Origin: Stenotrophomonas sp. WZN-1
Lineage (GTDB): Bacteria; Pseudomonadota; Gammaproteobacteria; Xanthomonadales; Xanthomonadaceae
Assembly: GCF_002192255.1 (NCBI RefSeq)
Contig: NZ_CP021768.1
Coordinates: forward strand, 700,001 to 764,000
Reading direction: 5' to 3'
DNA: 64,000 bases
Made by a program: the position numbers and the translations under genes. Of the stretch, positions 1 to 8,248 are shown piece by piece (within the stretch, counting starts at the first letter, position 1; each line of letters begins with the position of its first letter). Under the pieces are notes generated by a model that saw nothing but the letters and a program-made list of their open reading frames with translations, searched no databases and was not told the DNA's origin.

Positions 1-1162
1 TCACGGTCGGGCCGACCACGATCTCGCCGGTGTCCGGCTTTTCCTGGCCGGTGATCATCTTGAACAGGGTCGACTTACCGGCACCGTTCGGGCCGATGAT
101 GCCGACGATGGCGCCGGCCGGCACCAGGAAGTTCAGGTTGTCGAACAGCAGGCGGTCGCCGAACTTCTTGGAGACGTTCTTGAACTCCATCACCGCATTG
201 CCCAGGCGCTCGCCCGGCGGGATGAAGATTTCATTGGTCTCGTTGCGCTTCTGGTAATCGACCGACTGCAGCTCTTCCAGGCGGGCCAGACGGGCCTTGC
301 CCTTGGTGCGGCCGCCCTTGGCGTTCTGGCGCGACCACTCCAGTTCCTTCTGGATCGCCTTCTGGCGGGCCTTTTCCTGGTTGTCTTCCTGCTTCAGGCG
401 CTCATCCTTCTGGGTCAGCCAGTCGGTGTAGTTGCCCTTCCACGGAATGCCGCGGCCGCGGTCCAGTTCCAGGATCCACTCGGCGGCGTTGTCCAGGAAG
501 TAGCGATCGTGGGTGACCGCCACCACGGTGCCGGTGTAGCGCGCCAGGAACTGTTCCAGCCATTCCACCGACTCGGCATCGAGGTGGTTGGTCGGTTCGT
601 CGAGCAGCAGCATGTCCGGCTTCTGCAGCAGCAGGCGGCACAGTGCCACGCGGCGCTTCTCACCACCGGACAGCTTGCCGACGATGGCATCCCACGGCGG
701 CAGGCGCAGCGCATCGGCGGCCACGTCCAGCTGGTTTTCCAGGGTGTGCGCGTCGCCAGCGGCCAGGATCGCCTCCAGGCGCTCCTGTTCCTTGGCCAGC
801 GCGTCGAAGTCGGCGCCTTCCTCGGCGTAGGCCAGGTACACAGCGTCCAGCGCGGCCTGGGCCTGCAGCACTTCGCCCACGCCTTCCTCGACCGCTTCAC
901 GCACGGTCTTGGTCGGGTCCAGTTCCGGTTCCTGTGCCAGGTAGCCGACCTTGATGCCCGGCTGCGGGCGGGCTTCGCCCTCGAAATCGGTGTCCACGCC
1001 GGCCATGATCTTCAGCACGGTGGACTTGCCGGCGCCGTTCAGGCCCAGCAGGCCGATCTTCGCGCCCGGGAAGAAGGACAGCGAGATGTCCTTGATGATC
1101 TGCCGCTTGGGCGGGACCACCTTGGACACGCGGTTCATGGTGTAGATGTATTGCGAGGACAT
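1..1162 (-). CDS. ettA: Energy-dependent translational throttle protein EttA (5' part; 3' end outside window)
   Basis: ABC-F ATPase expected to bind the ribosomal E site and gate entry into elongation according to ATP/ADP level. The 387 codons visible begin MSSQYIYTMNRVSKVVPP, as EttA proteins do. The first ABC domain shows Walker A GLNGAGKS, signature LSGGEKRR and Walker B LLLDEPTNHLD. It is followed by the charged linker with many KARQKAIQKELEW-type residues and the second Walker A GPNGAGKS. EttA is about 555 residues, so roughly 165 C-terminal residues lie left of base 1. The ATG at 1160-1162 is the first in frame. It is soluble and cytoplasmic. The intact EttA-type arm and N-terminus make another ABC-F (Uup, YheS) unlikely. 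Confidence 0.93.
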   Translation of the reverse strand, partial: MSSQYIYTMNRVSKVVPPKRQIIKDISLSFFPGAKIGLLGLNGAGKSTVLKIMAGVDTDFEGEARPQPGIKVGYLAQEPELDPTKTVREAVEEGVGEVLQAQAALDAVYLAYAEEGADFDALAKEQERLEAILAAGDAHTLENQLDVAADALRLPPWDAIVGKLSGGEKRRVALCRLLLQKPDMLLLDEPTNHLDAESVEWLEQFLARYTGTVVAVTHDRYFLDNAAEWILELDRGRGIPWKGNYTDWLTQKDERLKQEDNQEKARQKAIQKELEWSRQNAKGGRTKGKARLARLEELQSVDYQKRNETNEIFIPPGERLGNAVMEFKNVSKKFGDRLLFDNLNFLVPAGAIVGIIGPNGAGKSTLFKMITGQEKPDTGEIVVGPTV

Positions 1163-1415
1163 GCGGTCTCCGTAGGCGCGGTCCTGCACCCGCCCCGTCA
1201 CGGGAACCTCCCGTTGCGGCAGCGGGCACAGACTGAAATGGAATACCGCCAATTATAGCCGGAACCGGTTCCGGGCCGCGCTTGGAAGGGGCTGCCGGGC
1301 TGGCCGCGGCCTGAATACCGCGTCACAGTCCTGCAGCGGGAAGCGTTTCCAGCCGGAAACGGTTCAGATCGGGTGCGCAATATGGGCTCACCACCCACCC
1401 AAGCAGAGGTCTGAC

Positions 1416-1889
1416 ATGCGCATCAATCGAATAATGGCCGGCGCCGTGGCCTCTGTGCTGGCGCTCGGCGCCGTGGCCCCGGCCTTCGCCGACAACGACC
1501 ATCGCCGCGGCCATGACCGCCGCGAATGGCGCGAGGATCGCCGCGAGTGGCGCCAGGATCGCCGTGACTGGGAGCGCGACCGCCGCGAGGCCCGGCGCGA
1601 CTACCGCCATGACCGCCGTGACTGGCACCGCGACCATGACCGCTACTACCGCCCGGCACCGCCGCGCGTGGTCTATCGCCCGGCCTATGGCCCCGGCTAC
1701 GGCTGGAAGGTCGGCCACCGCTACCGCGACTACTACCGCGGCCCGGTCTACGTGGTGAACGACTACCCGCGCTACCACCTGCGTCGCCCGCCGTATGGCC
1801 ACCACTGGATCCGCGATGACCGCGGCAACATGCTGCTGGTCGCCATCGCCACCGGTGTGATCGCCCAGTACGTGCTCAGCAACCGCTGA
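1416..1889 (+). CDS. RcnB-like secreted protein with charged heptad repeats
   Basis: 157 aa. An N-terminal signal peptide (about residues 1-25, ending APAFA) is followed by a very basic/acidic stretch (residues 26-75) built from 7-residue units of the type DRREWRE and DRRDWER. The C-terminal third, with PRYHLRRPPYGHHWIRDD and a hydrophobic tail (LLVAIATGVIAQYVL), matches the RcnB family, periplasmic proteins linked in E. coli to nickel/cobalt homeostasis. Family membership is clear from the C-terminal pattern. A metal role is inferred only, because no neighbouring efflux pump is present. The gene stands alone between ettA and glyA. Confidence 0.75.
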   Translation: MRINRIMAGAVASVLALGAVAPAFADNDHRRGHDRREWREDRREWRQDRRDWERDRREARRDYRHDRRDWHRDHDRYYRPAPPRVVYRPAYGPGYGWKVGHRYRDYYRGPVYVVNDYPRYHLRRPPYGHHWIRDDRGNMLLVAIATGVIAQYVLSNR

Positions 1890-1901
1890 GCCGGCGGCCG
1901 T

Positions 1902-1924
1902 ATCCACGCATGGCGTGGATCTAC
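1902..1924 (-). repeat. SMAG-type GTAG stem-loop
   Basis: Read on the minus strand: GTAG followed by the palindrome ATCCACGC-CA/TG-CGTGGAT. The same unit recurs at 28468-28490 and 53621-53643. It lies 13 bp after the RcnB-like stop codon. Confidence 0.75.
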
Positions 1925-1956
1925 CGGTACGCCGGGGGCAGCTCAATCGAAACCAT

Positions 1957-1991
1957 ACGGGGCCGGATTCCTTCGGGGATGCCGGCCCCGT
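1957..1991 (+). terminator. Inverted repeat between RcnB-like gene and glyA
   Basis: A perfect 10-bp stem (ACGGGGCCGG / CCGGCCCCGT) with a 15-nt loop that contains CCTTCGGGG. It is followed by TCCATTTCGG, so the U tract is poor. It may be a weak terminator or a transcript-protecting structure. Confidence 0.4.
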
Positions 1992-2020
1992 CCATTTCGG
2001 CCCCGGCAGCCCGACGCGGG

Positions 2021-2028
2021 GCTACAAT
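2021..2028 (+). promoter_or_regulatory. Candidate -10 element of glyA (GCTACAAT)
   Basis: TACAAT at 2023-2028 preceded by GC, 47 nt before the glyA ATG. No good -35 is visible. The same octamer pattern GCTANNAT occurs upstream of ribH, rnpB, rsmI and secA in this window, which is the main support. Confidence 0.35.
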
Positions 2029-2074
2029 CGGGGGCTGAGCCGTACCCCCTTTTCCCTGCCTGCTGGAGTACCCG

Positions 2075-3328
2075 ATGTTCCCGCGTGACGTCCGCATCGA
2101 ATCCTACGATCCCGAACTGGCCAAGGCCATCGCCGCTGAGACCCAGCGCCAGGAAGACCACGTCGAGCTGATCGCCAGCGAGAACTACACCAGCCCAGCG
2201 GTGATGGAAGCCCAGGGCAGCCAGCTGACCAACAAGTACGCCGAAGGCTACCCGGGCAAGCGCTATTACGGCGGCTGCGAATACGTGGACATCGCCGAGC
2301 AGCTGGCGATCGACCGCCTCAAGCAGCTGTTCGGCGCGGACTATGCCAACGTGCAGCCGCACAGCGGCTCGCAGGCCAACCAGGCCGTCTACTTCGCCCT
2401 GCTGCAGCCGGGTGACACCATCCTTGGCATGAGCCTGGCGCACGGCGGCCACCTCACCCACGGTGCCAAGGTCAATGCTTCCGGCAAGCTGTTCAACGCC
2501 GTGCAGTACGGCGTGAACGACCAGGGCCTGATCGATTACGACGAAGTCGAGCGCCTGGCCCTGGAGCACAAGCCGAAGATGGTCGTGGCCGGCTTCTCGG
2601 CCTACTCGCAGGTGATCGACTGGGCGCGCTTCCGCGCCATCGCCGACAAGGTCGGTGCCTACCTGTTCGTGGACATGGCCCATGTTGCCGGCCTGGTCGC
2701 CGCTGGCGTCTACCCGAGCCCGCTGGAGCACGCCCACGTGGTCACCTCGACCACCCACAAGACCCTGCGCGGCCCGCGCGGCGGCATCATCGTCGCCAAG
2801 GGCGCCGACGAAGACCTGGTCAAGAAGCTGCAGTCGATCGTGTTCCCGGGCATCCAGGGCGGTCCGCTGATGCACGTCATCGCCGGCAAGGCCGTGGCCT
2901 TCAAGGAAGCGCTGGAACCGGGCTTCAAGGCCTACCAGCAGCAGGTGGTGAAGAACGCCCAGGCGATGGCCAATACGCTGATCGCGCGCGGCTACAAGAT
3001 CGTCTCCGGTGGCACCCAGAACCACCTGATGCTGGTCGACATGATCGGCAAGGATGTGTCCGGCAAGGACGCGGAAGCCGCGCTGGGCAAGGCCCACATC
3101 ACCGTCAACAAGAACTCTGTGCCGAATGACCCGCGTTCGCCGTTCGTCACCTCGGGCCTGCGCCTGGGTACGCCGGCGGTGACCACCCGTGGTTACGTCG
3201 AACAGGACTGCGTGGATCTGGCCAACTGGATCGCCGACGTGCTCGACGCACCGAACGATGACGCCGTCATCGCCCGCGTGCGCGATGCGGTCAGCGCGCA
3301 GTGCCGCAAGTACCCGGTCTACGGCTGA
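2075..3328 (+). CDS. glyA: Serine hydroxymethyltransferase
   Basis: PLP enzyme interconverting serine plus tetrahydrofolate with glycine plus 5,10-methylene-THF, the main cellular source of one-carbon units; cytoplasmic homodimer. 417 aa, the usual length. Visible landmarks are [12 protein letters not shown] (residues 32-43), [21 protein letters not shown], and the PLP lysine K229 in [13 protein letters not shown]. The start is preceded by CTGGAG. The methylene-THF it makes is the substrate of the MetF encoded at 54281-55108. A three-gene array of small membrane proteins follows after a 39-bp palindrome. Confidence 0.97.
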   Translation: MFPRDVRIESYDPELAKAIAAETQRQEDHVELIASENYTSPAVMEAQGSQLTNKYAEGYPGKRYYGGCEYVDIAEQLAIDRLKQLFGADYANVQPHSGSQANQAVYFALLQPGDTILGMSLAHGGHLTHGAKVNASGKLFNAVQYGVNDQGLIDYDEVERLALEHKPKMVVAGFSAYSQVIDWARFRAIADKVGAYLFVDMAHVAGLVAAGVYPSPLEHAHVVTSTTHKTLRGPRGGIIVAKGADEDLVKKLQSIVFPGIQGGPLMHVIAGKAVAFKEALEPGFKAYQQQVVKNAQAMANTLIARGYKIVSGGTQNHLMLVDMIGKDVSGKDAEAALGKAHITVNKNSVPNDPRSPFVTSGLRLGTPAVTTRGYVEQDCVDLANWIADVLDAPNDDAVIARVRDAVSAQCRKYPVYG

Positions 3329-3336
3329 TCGGAGCA

Positions 3337-3375
3337 GGGGTCGGAGCCCATCCCGCAGGGAAGGGCTCTGACCCC
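3337..3375. repeat. 39-bp GGGGTC...GACCCC palindrome
   Basis: GGGGTCGGAGCCC ... GGGCTCTGACCCC separated by a short loop. It has the same length and ends as the elements at 13342-13380 and 28980-29018, with a shorter relative at 53782-53816. It lies 9 bp after the glyA stop and could also end its transcript. Confidence 0.6.
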
Positions 3376-3394
3376 GTCACCAGGACTCCCGCGC

Positions 3395-3868
3395 ATGGAT
3401 GAGCGCCACCTCAAGTACCTGTACGCGGCGTTGGCGGTATTGTTCGGCCTGCCCAGCCTGTTCTTCGGCGGCGCGGGCGCCTGCATCGCCCTGGTCATGG
3501 GCGTGATCGGGCTGGTCTCCCTGGACGCGGACAAACTGTGGTTTGCCGCCGGCATGTTCGCGTGGGGCTCCTGCGCGATCACGGGTCTGGTGGCCTGGGT
3601 GGCACTCAGCATCTTCTGGTTGCGCGATGGGGCACGCGGCCTGCGCATGGCATCACGCCGATGGTGGTGGCTGCTGGGCATGGGCGTGCTGGCGGGCCTG
3701 CCCATGCTGGCGATGGCGCTGTACTACTTCACCGAGCTTGGCCCTTCCGTGCTGAGCGGACTGTTCGCCGGGCCGTCCCTGTTGGTGCCTGCCGGCATGC
3801 TGATGCTTCTGTGGTTGCGCGTTGAAGCCGTGGACCCGCCATCCGCGCCGGCACGGGCGTCGGAGTAA
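3395..3868 (+). CDS. Small integral membrane protein, tandem paralogue 1 of 3
   Basis: 157 aa of unknown function. It begins MDERHLKYLYAALAVLFG and continues LPSLFFGGAGA. Four or five hydrophobic helices are evident (about residues 8-40, 48-72, 90-110, 115-140), with a short charged C-terminus. The next two genes start with the same MDER motif and share the GLPS/GLPT-x-x-x-GG motif and helix spacing, so they are paralogues in a probable operon. It is separated from paralogue 2 by 6 bp. I do not recognise the family. Nothing suggests an enzyme: no conserved polar clusters lie in the helices. Confidence 0.8.
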   Translation: MDERHLKYLYAALAVLFGLPSLFFGGAGACIALVMGVIGLVSLDADKLWFAAGMFAWGSCAITGLVAWVALSIFWLRDGARGLRMASRRWWWLLGMGVLAGLPMLAMALYYFTELGPSVLSGLFAGPSLLVPAGMLMLLWLRVEAVDPPSAPARASE

Positions 3869-3874
3869 CCCCGT

Positions 3875-4294
3875 ATGGATGAGCGCCGCGCCCGTTATCT
3901 GTATGCCGCCTTGGCGCTGCTGTTCGGCCTGCCCAGTCTGGTGATGGGCGGTGCGGCGGCGACGATGCTGCTGCTGGTGGGGCTGGGCCAGTTCGGCCAT
4001 GGCACGCTGACCTCGGTGACCGTGATGCCGCTATGGGGCCTGTCCGGCATTGCCGGCTGCCTGGCCTGGTTGTGGTTGAGCGCGGGTTTTCTGCTGCAGG
4101 GACGTGCCGGGCTGCAGGTGCGTCCAGTCTGGTGGTGGATGCTGCTGGCGGGTGGTCTGGCCGCCTTGCCGCCGCTGGGGCTGGCGCTGTGGTGGGGCAT
4201 CGCCGTGAACGCCGAAGGCGTAGGCTTGTTGCTGTTGGGCCCGTCGATGCTGGTGCCGGCTGCGATGCTGGTGTGGATCAAACGCCGCGCATGA
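3875..4294 (+). CDS. Small integral membrane protein, tandem paralogue 2 of 3
   Basis: 139 aa. It begins MDERRARYLYAALALLFG followed by LPSLVMGGAAA, closest to paralogue 1 (about two thirds identical over the first 25 residues by eye). Four hydrophobic helices are present, with a Trp-rich loop (VRPVWWWMLL). A GGAG ribosome site overlaps the end of paralogue 1. Function unknown; cytoplasmic-membrane location inferred. Confidence 0.8.
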   Translation: MDERRARYLYAALALLFGLPSLVMGGAAATMLLLVGLGQFGHGTLTSVTVMPLWGLSGIAGCLAWLWLSAGFLLQGRAGLQVRPVWWWMLLAGGLAALPPLGLALWWGIAVNAEGVGLLLLGPSMLVPAAMLVWIKRRA

Positions 4295-4321
4295 CGTGGC
4301 CCATGGAAGGAAATCGAACGC

Positions 4322-4771
4322 ATGGATGAGCGTCATCACAAACGCTGGATGGCCGTTGCCGGCCTGCTGGTGGGCCTGCCTACCGCGGCGGCAGGCGGCA
4401 CAGGGGCCGTGCTGGGGCTGATGGTCGTATGGGATGGCAAGTATCTGGCGGGCGACGAGCACACGCTGTTGCTGCTGTGGTCGTCGGCCGGAATCATCGG
4501 CCTGCTGTCGTGCTTGTGGCTGACTGGCCTGTTCCTGTGGCGCGGTGTTGCCGGCCTGCGTCAATCGCCGGTTGTTGCCTGGGTCGGCCTGGCGCTGGGG
4601 GTGCTGGCCGCGTTGGGCGTGGTTGCCGCCACGCTGTACTTCACCTTCAAGCACGGCGAGATCTCGACATTGGGCTTCCTCGGGTTTGGCCCACCGCTGC
4701 TGGTGATGGCGGGGCATCTGGCGTGGTTGCGCTGGGCACGTGCGGCCACGCTGCCACCCGCACCGGGTTGA
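4322..4771 (+). CDS. Small integral membrane protein, tandem paralogue 3 of 3
   Basis: 149 aa. It starts MDERHHKRWMAVAGLLVG then LPTAAAGGTGA. It keeps the MDER start, the G-L-P and GG spacing and a four-helix profile, but diverges more than copies 1 and 2. A strong GGAAGGAAA ribosome site lies 8 nt upstream. The 27-bp gap to copy 2 and same strand suggest one transcript. Function unknown. Confidence 0.8.
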   Translation: MDERHHKRWMAVAGLLVGLPTAAAGGTGAVLGLMVVWDGKYLAGDEHTLLLLWSSAGIIGLLSCLWLTGLFLWRGVAGLRQSPVVAWVGLALGVLAALGVVAATLYFTFKHGEISTLGFLGFGPPLLVMAGHLAWLRWARAATLPPAPG

Positions 4772-4920
4772 GCGGGTAGTCCAGATCCCCCGGGATGCTC
4801 TGATTGGCCGGAATGCAGGTGATTGCGCGCAGACGGCATTTGCTGCTGCGCCCCTTCTCAGGTACCTTTGCGACGCTGCCATGACCGTGGCAATAGGTAC
4901 TTTCCTGAGCCAGGCGTTCC

Positions 4921-5442
4921 ATGCACTGCCCCTTCTGCCAACATGCCGATACCCGGGTCATCGACTCGCGCGTCTCCGAAGACGGCGCGACGATCCGTCG
5001 TCGGCGTGAGTGCGAAGCCTGCGGTGAGCGCTTCAGTACCCTGGAAACGGTGGAGCTGAAGCTGCCGGCGATCATCAAGAGCGATGGCACCCGCGAAGCA
5101 TTCGACCAGCGCAAGGTCCGCGCCGGCTTCGACCGCGCGCTGCAGAAACGTGCAGTGGCCGAAGACAAGATCGAAGCGGCGGTGCGTGCGGTGGTCCACC
5201 AGCTGCGCATCAGCGGCGAGCGCGAAGTGCCCTCGATCAAGGTCGGCGAGTTCGTGATGAACGAACTGCGCAAGCTCGATCATGTCGGCTACGTGCGCTT
5301 CGCGTCGGTCTACCGCAGCTTCGAGGACGTGGCCGATTTCCGCGAGGAGATCGAGAAGCTCGAGCGCGACCTGCCGTCCAGTACCGAACAGCTGCAGCTG
5401 CTGGGCGATGTGATCGCCCTGACCAAGAAGAAGAAGGGCTGA
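4921..5442 (+). CDS. nrdR: Transcriptional repressor NrdR
   Basis: Zinc-ribbon/ATP-cone repressor of ribonucleotide reductase genes; it senses (d)ATP. 173 aa. The zinc ribbon has C3, C6, C31 and C34 ([13 protein letters not shown] ... CEACGERF), followed by the ATP-cone (about residues 49-139; [18 protein letters not shown]). The C-terminus ends in a KKKKG tail. The order glyA - nrdR - ribD is common in gammaproteobacteria. The 149-bp upstream gap shows no clear NrdR box. Confidence 0.96.
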   Translation: MHCPFCQHADTRVIDSRVSEDGATIRRRRECEACGERFSTLETVELKLPAIIKSDGTREAFDQRKVRAGFDRALQKRAVAEDKIEAAVRAVVHQLRISGEREVPSIKVGEFVMNELRKLDHVGYVRFASVYRSFEDVADFREEIEKLERDLPSSTEQLQLLGDVIALTKKKKG

Positions 5443-5462
5443 CCGCCTCTGCCTTGGTGGCT

Positions 5463-5516
5463 GCCAACCTTGGTTGGCACAGATATCTGCTTCGGTGGGT
5501 GCCAACCTTGGTTGGC
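5463..5516. repeat. Two copies of the GCCAACCTTGGTTGGC palindrome
   Basis: The identical 16-bp perfect palindrome occurs at 5463-5478 and 5501-5516, each preceded by GGTGG(C/G)T and followed by ACAGA. It belongs to the SMAG-like set (also at 12101-12120, 13411-13431, 25021-25040 and 25354-25374). The pair fills the nrdR-ribD gap and inflates the open frame upstream of the real ribD start. Confidence 0.75.
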
Positions 5517-5565
5517 ACAGAGACCGCATGGGGTGCATCCACACCAACGGCGCTACCATGGCCGC

Positions 5566-6651
5566 ATGACCACCCCGTTCTCCGTCCTCGACCACCTGCA
5601 CATGGCCAACGCACTGCGCCTGGCCGAGCGTGCCGCCTACACCACCCGCCCCAACCCGATGGTCGGCTGCGTCATTGCCCACGGCGAACGCGTGGTCGGG
5701 CAGGGCTGGCACCAGCGTGCCGGTGGTCCGCACGCTGAGGTGTTCGCGCTGCGCGAGGCCGGCAGCGAAGCACGCGGTGCCACCGCCTACGTCACCCTGG
5801 AACCCTGTGCGCACTACGGGCGTACGCCGCCGTGCGCGCTGGCCTTGATCGAAGCAGGCGTGTCGCGCGTGGTCGCGGCGATGCGCGATCCGTTCCCGAA
5901 GGTCGATGGCGGTGGCTTCGATCTGCTGCGCAATGCCGGCATCAAAGTCGCCGAAGGTCTGATGGCGGTGCAGGCGCGCGAGCTCAACAAGGGCTTCCTG
6001 TCGCGCGTGGAGCGCAACCGGCCGTGGTTGCGGGTGAAGCTGGCCGCCAGCCTCGATGGCCGCACCGCGATGGCCGATGGCAGCTCCAAGTGGATCACCG
6101 GCCCGGCTGCGCGCGAGGACGTGCAGCACTGGCGGGCACGCGCCGGTGCGATCCTGACCGGCGCCGACACCGTGCTGGCCGACGACCCGATGCTGACCGT
6201 GCGCCTGGCCGATACCGAAGTGATGCCACCGCTGCGCGTGGTGCTCGATTCGCGCCTGCGTTCGCTTGAATGCAGCCGCGTGCGCGAGGGCGGGGCACCG
6301 ACGCTGTACCTGCACGATGCAGCGGTGAGCGCACCGGACGCGGCCGACGCAGAATTTGCCAGCGTACCCAGTGTTGAAGGCCGTCTCGATCTTGGCGCGG
6401 TGCTGGCACTGCTGGCCGAACGCGGTATCAACGAGGTGCATACCGAAGCCGGCGCGACGCTGGCCGGTGCCTTGCTGCGCGGTGGCTGGGTAGACGAACT
6501 GCTGCTGTATCAGGCGCCTACGCTGCTGGGCGACAACGGTCGCCCGCTGCTGGCTGGCCTTGGCATCGATGCCATGGACCAGCAGCGTCGCCTGCGCGTG
6601 GTTGACCAGCGTCAGGTCGGCGAGGACATCAGGCTGCTGCTGCGCCCGTGA
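5566..6651 (+). CDS. ribD: Bifunctional riboflavin deaminase/reductase RibD
   Basis: Second and third steps of riboflavin synthesis: deamination of the pyrimidine intermediate and reduction of its ribosyl side chain. 361 aa. The cytidine-deaminase-fold domain (residues 8-150) shows the zinc site H56-A-E58, P80-C81 and C90. The reductase domain (about 155-361) starts RPWLRVKLAASLDGRTA and carries the NADPH-binding SSKWITGP region and EAGATLAGALL. The frame is open 32 codons further upstream, but those codons lie in the palindromic repeats, so the ATG at 5566 giving MTTPFSVLDHLHMANAL is chosen. Confidence 0.95.
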   Translation: MTTPFSVLDHLHMANALRLAERAAYTTRPNPMVGCVIAHGERVVGQGWHQRAGGPHAEVFALREAGSEARGATAYVTLEPCAHYGRTPPCALALIEAGVSRVVAAMRDPFPKVDGGGFDLLRNAGIKVAEGLMAVQARELNKGFLSRVERNRPWLRVKLAASLDGRTAMADGSSKWITGPAAREDVQHWRARAGAILTGADTVLADDPMLTVRLADTEVMPPLRVVLDSRLRSLECSRVREGGAPTLYLHDAAVSAPDAADAEFASVPSVEGRLDLGAVLALLAERGINEVHTEAGATLAGALLRGGWVDELLLYQAPTLLGDNGRPLLAGLGIDAMDQQRRLRVVDQRQVGEDIRLLLRP

Positions 6652-6686
6652 GGGAATGACGCATGACAGGGGCGACGCCCGTGTCG

Positions 6687-7082
6687 TCAGGCATCTTCGT
6701 CGTCGTCTTCGCCGACCGGGCACTGGCCCTTCCATTGCTGCTTCCACAGCGCATGCAGGTTGCGGCAGTACGCGCCCAGTGCCTCGCCCGGCAGTTTCTT
6801 CGCCTTCAATCGCAACTGGTGACGGGTAAAACCGTCGTCGTACTCATGGGGCAATACCAGCACTGCGCACTGATCGTGATACATCAGGAACGCGTGGCAG
6901 TCGTCGTCTTCGCTCATCCACGCATCCAGCTGCCTGTCGCTCAGCAGGGTTGACTCGAAGGCAACCGATGGGATGACCGAGAAGGTCGTGATCCTGGACT
7001 TGGGTACTTTGGCTTGCCCGCACGCCGTCAGCGCCAGCAGCGCCAGCAGCATGACCGTGGTCGACGTCGTACGATGTTTCAT
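6687..7082 (-). CDS. Small lipoprotein of unknown function
   Basis: 131 aa. A lipoprotein signal MKHRTTSTTVMLLALLALTAC has the lipobox LTAC (Cys21). The mature part has two further Cys pairs (CHAFLMYHDQC and CRNL ... GQCPVG) that could form disulphides, and it ends in an acidic EDDDEDA tail. An in-frame ATG at 7121 would add 13 residues that spoil the signal peptide, so the ATG at 7082 is used. Convergent with ribD (35-bp gap). No family recognised. Confidence 0.7.
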   Translation of the reverse strand: MKHRTTSTTVMLLALLALTACGQAKVPKSRITTFSVIPSVAFESTLLSDRQLDAWMSEDDDCHAFLMYHDQCAVLVLPHEYDDGFTRHQLRLKAKKLPGEALGAYCRNLHALWKQQWKGQCPVGEDDDEDA

Positions 7083-7183
7083 GCGGCTGCCCCGGTGGAA
7101 GAGGGCAACAGCATTGACCATGCAGGCCGCGCAGGGCCATGCAACGGTTCTGAAAGTGCGGATGCAGTCGTCATCCGCGACAC

Positions 7184-7208
7184 GAGCCGAGCGTGGACTC
7201 GGCTCTAC
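7184..7208 (-). repeat. SMAG-type stem-loop (GAGCCGAG/CTCGGCTC)
   Basis: An 8-bp inverted repeat with loop CGTGGA ending in TAC. The same arms occur at 14829-14854, 20930-21017 and 23097-23305. It lies between the lipoprotein gene and the secreted-protein gene. Confidence 0.6.
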
Positions 7209-7215
7209 ACGTGCC

Positions 7216-8100
7216 TCACGCGCACGCGTCGGTCCACATCATCTCGGCGATCGGGCGCAGCGCCTTGCATTCCTGCGTCATCTCATCGGCAGACTGCACC
7301 TGGGCCTTGGCCTTCAGTTCCTCGGCCATCGCATCCACGCCGCTGATCTGGTCCGGCGCGATCTTCGCCACGCAGGCGCGGTGCTGCTGCAGCAGCAGGT
7401 CGCAGCCCGGTACGCCGGTCACCTTCGGCGCGCTGGCCGCCTGCGCGTCCTGCATCCAGTCCTCGAACGGAGCCAGCGCGCCGGTCACGGTGCCCACCAG
7501 GTCGTCGAAGTTGCCGCTGTACCAGTAGCCGTTGTCCTTGGCCGGGTACAGGGTGAAGGTGCCGCTGACCGGCACGCGCATACCGCTCTGCAGCGCCTGG
7601 GTGTAGGCGTCGGTGAACTGCTTGCGCGAGGCCGGGCTGGCGTCGGCTGCAAGGCTGGCGGCGAACAGCGGGCGCACCTTGCCCAGGTCGGGCACCTGGC
7701 AGCTGAAGGTGATGCGCGCCAGCTTCTGGTCTTCCACGTACTCGTTGTCTTCAATCACGCTCTTGCTGGCGCGGCACTTCGAATCACGCAGCGCCTTGGC
7801 ATACAGCGCTTCGGTGGCGGCCGCATCGGCCTTTGCGCCGGTGCTGGCAAGCACGACCTGCCACGGTTCGGCCAGCGCCTTGGCCAGCGCACCCGGGTTC
7901 GGGGTCACGGCGTCCTGGCCGTCGAACGCCGGCTTCAATGCATCGTTGAGCGTGCGGGTCGCAGCCGCATCATCTTCCAGCAGCACGCGTGCGTACAGGT
8001 CGAACGCCTGTTCGGGCGTCAGCGTGGCCGGCGCGGCGCCGGCCAGCAGCGGGGCAGCCAGCAGCGCGCTGGCCAGCAGGGTACGCAAGGGGGTCTTCAT
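7216..8100 (-). CDS. Secreted protein of unknown function
   Basis: 294 aa. A clear signal peptide (MKTPLRTLLASALLAAPLLAGAAPA) is followed by a helical domain (TLTPEQAFDLYARVLLEDDAAA) and a C-terminal part with Cys residues (CRASK, FSCQVP, PGCDLLLQQHRACV, QECKALR, TDACA). The open frame extends 97 codons further upstream, across the Ax21-like gene's terminator and 3' end, so those codons are rejected. The ATG at 8100 gives the signal peptide. No family recognised; periplasmic location inferred. Confidence 0.8.
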   Translation of the reverse strand: MKTPLRTLLASALLAAPLLAGAAPATLTPEQAFDLYARVLLEDDAAATRTLNDALKPAFDGQDAVTPNPGALAKALAEPWQVVLASTGAKADAAATEALYAKALRDSKCRASKSVIEDNEYVEDQKLARITFSCQVPDLGKVRPLFAASLAADASPASRKQFTDAYTQALQSGMRVPVSGTFTLYPAKDNGYWYSGNFDDLVGTVTGALAPFEDWMQDAQAASAPKVTGVPGCDLLLQQHRACVAKIAPDQISGVDAMAEELKAKAQVQSADEMTQECKALRPIAEMMWTDACA

Positions 8101-8193
8101 GACGGTGTTTCCTGTTCCAGAGGCGCGCAAGCCTAGCGCATCTGCGTGGATTTTCGATGGCGCGATGGGGTCACGTGGCAGTGCGCGCGGGCC

Positions 8194-8223
8194 AAAAAAA
8201 ACGGGCCCCTTGCAGGGCCCGTT
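8194..8223 (-). terminator. Rho-independent terminator of the Ax21-like gene
   Basis: On the minus strand AACGGGCCCTGCA and GGGGCCCGTT form a GC-rich hairpin followed at once by eight T residues. It sits 26 bp after the stop codon at 8249 and before the next minus-strand gene. Confidence 0.85.
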
Positions 8224-8248
8224 CGATCGCACGACGAGGATCGGGCAA

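Noticed and set aside
5470..5565. Upstream extension of ribD
   Set aside because: The 32 codons are made of the GCCAACCTTGGTTGGC repeats. RibD homologues begin at the position given by ATG 5566.
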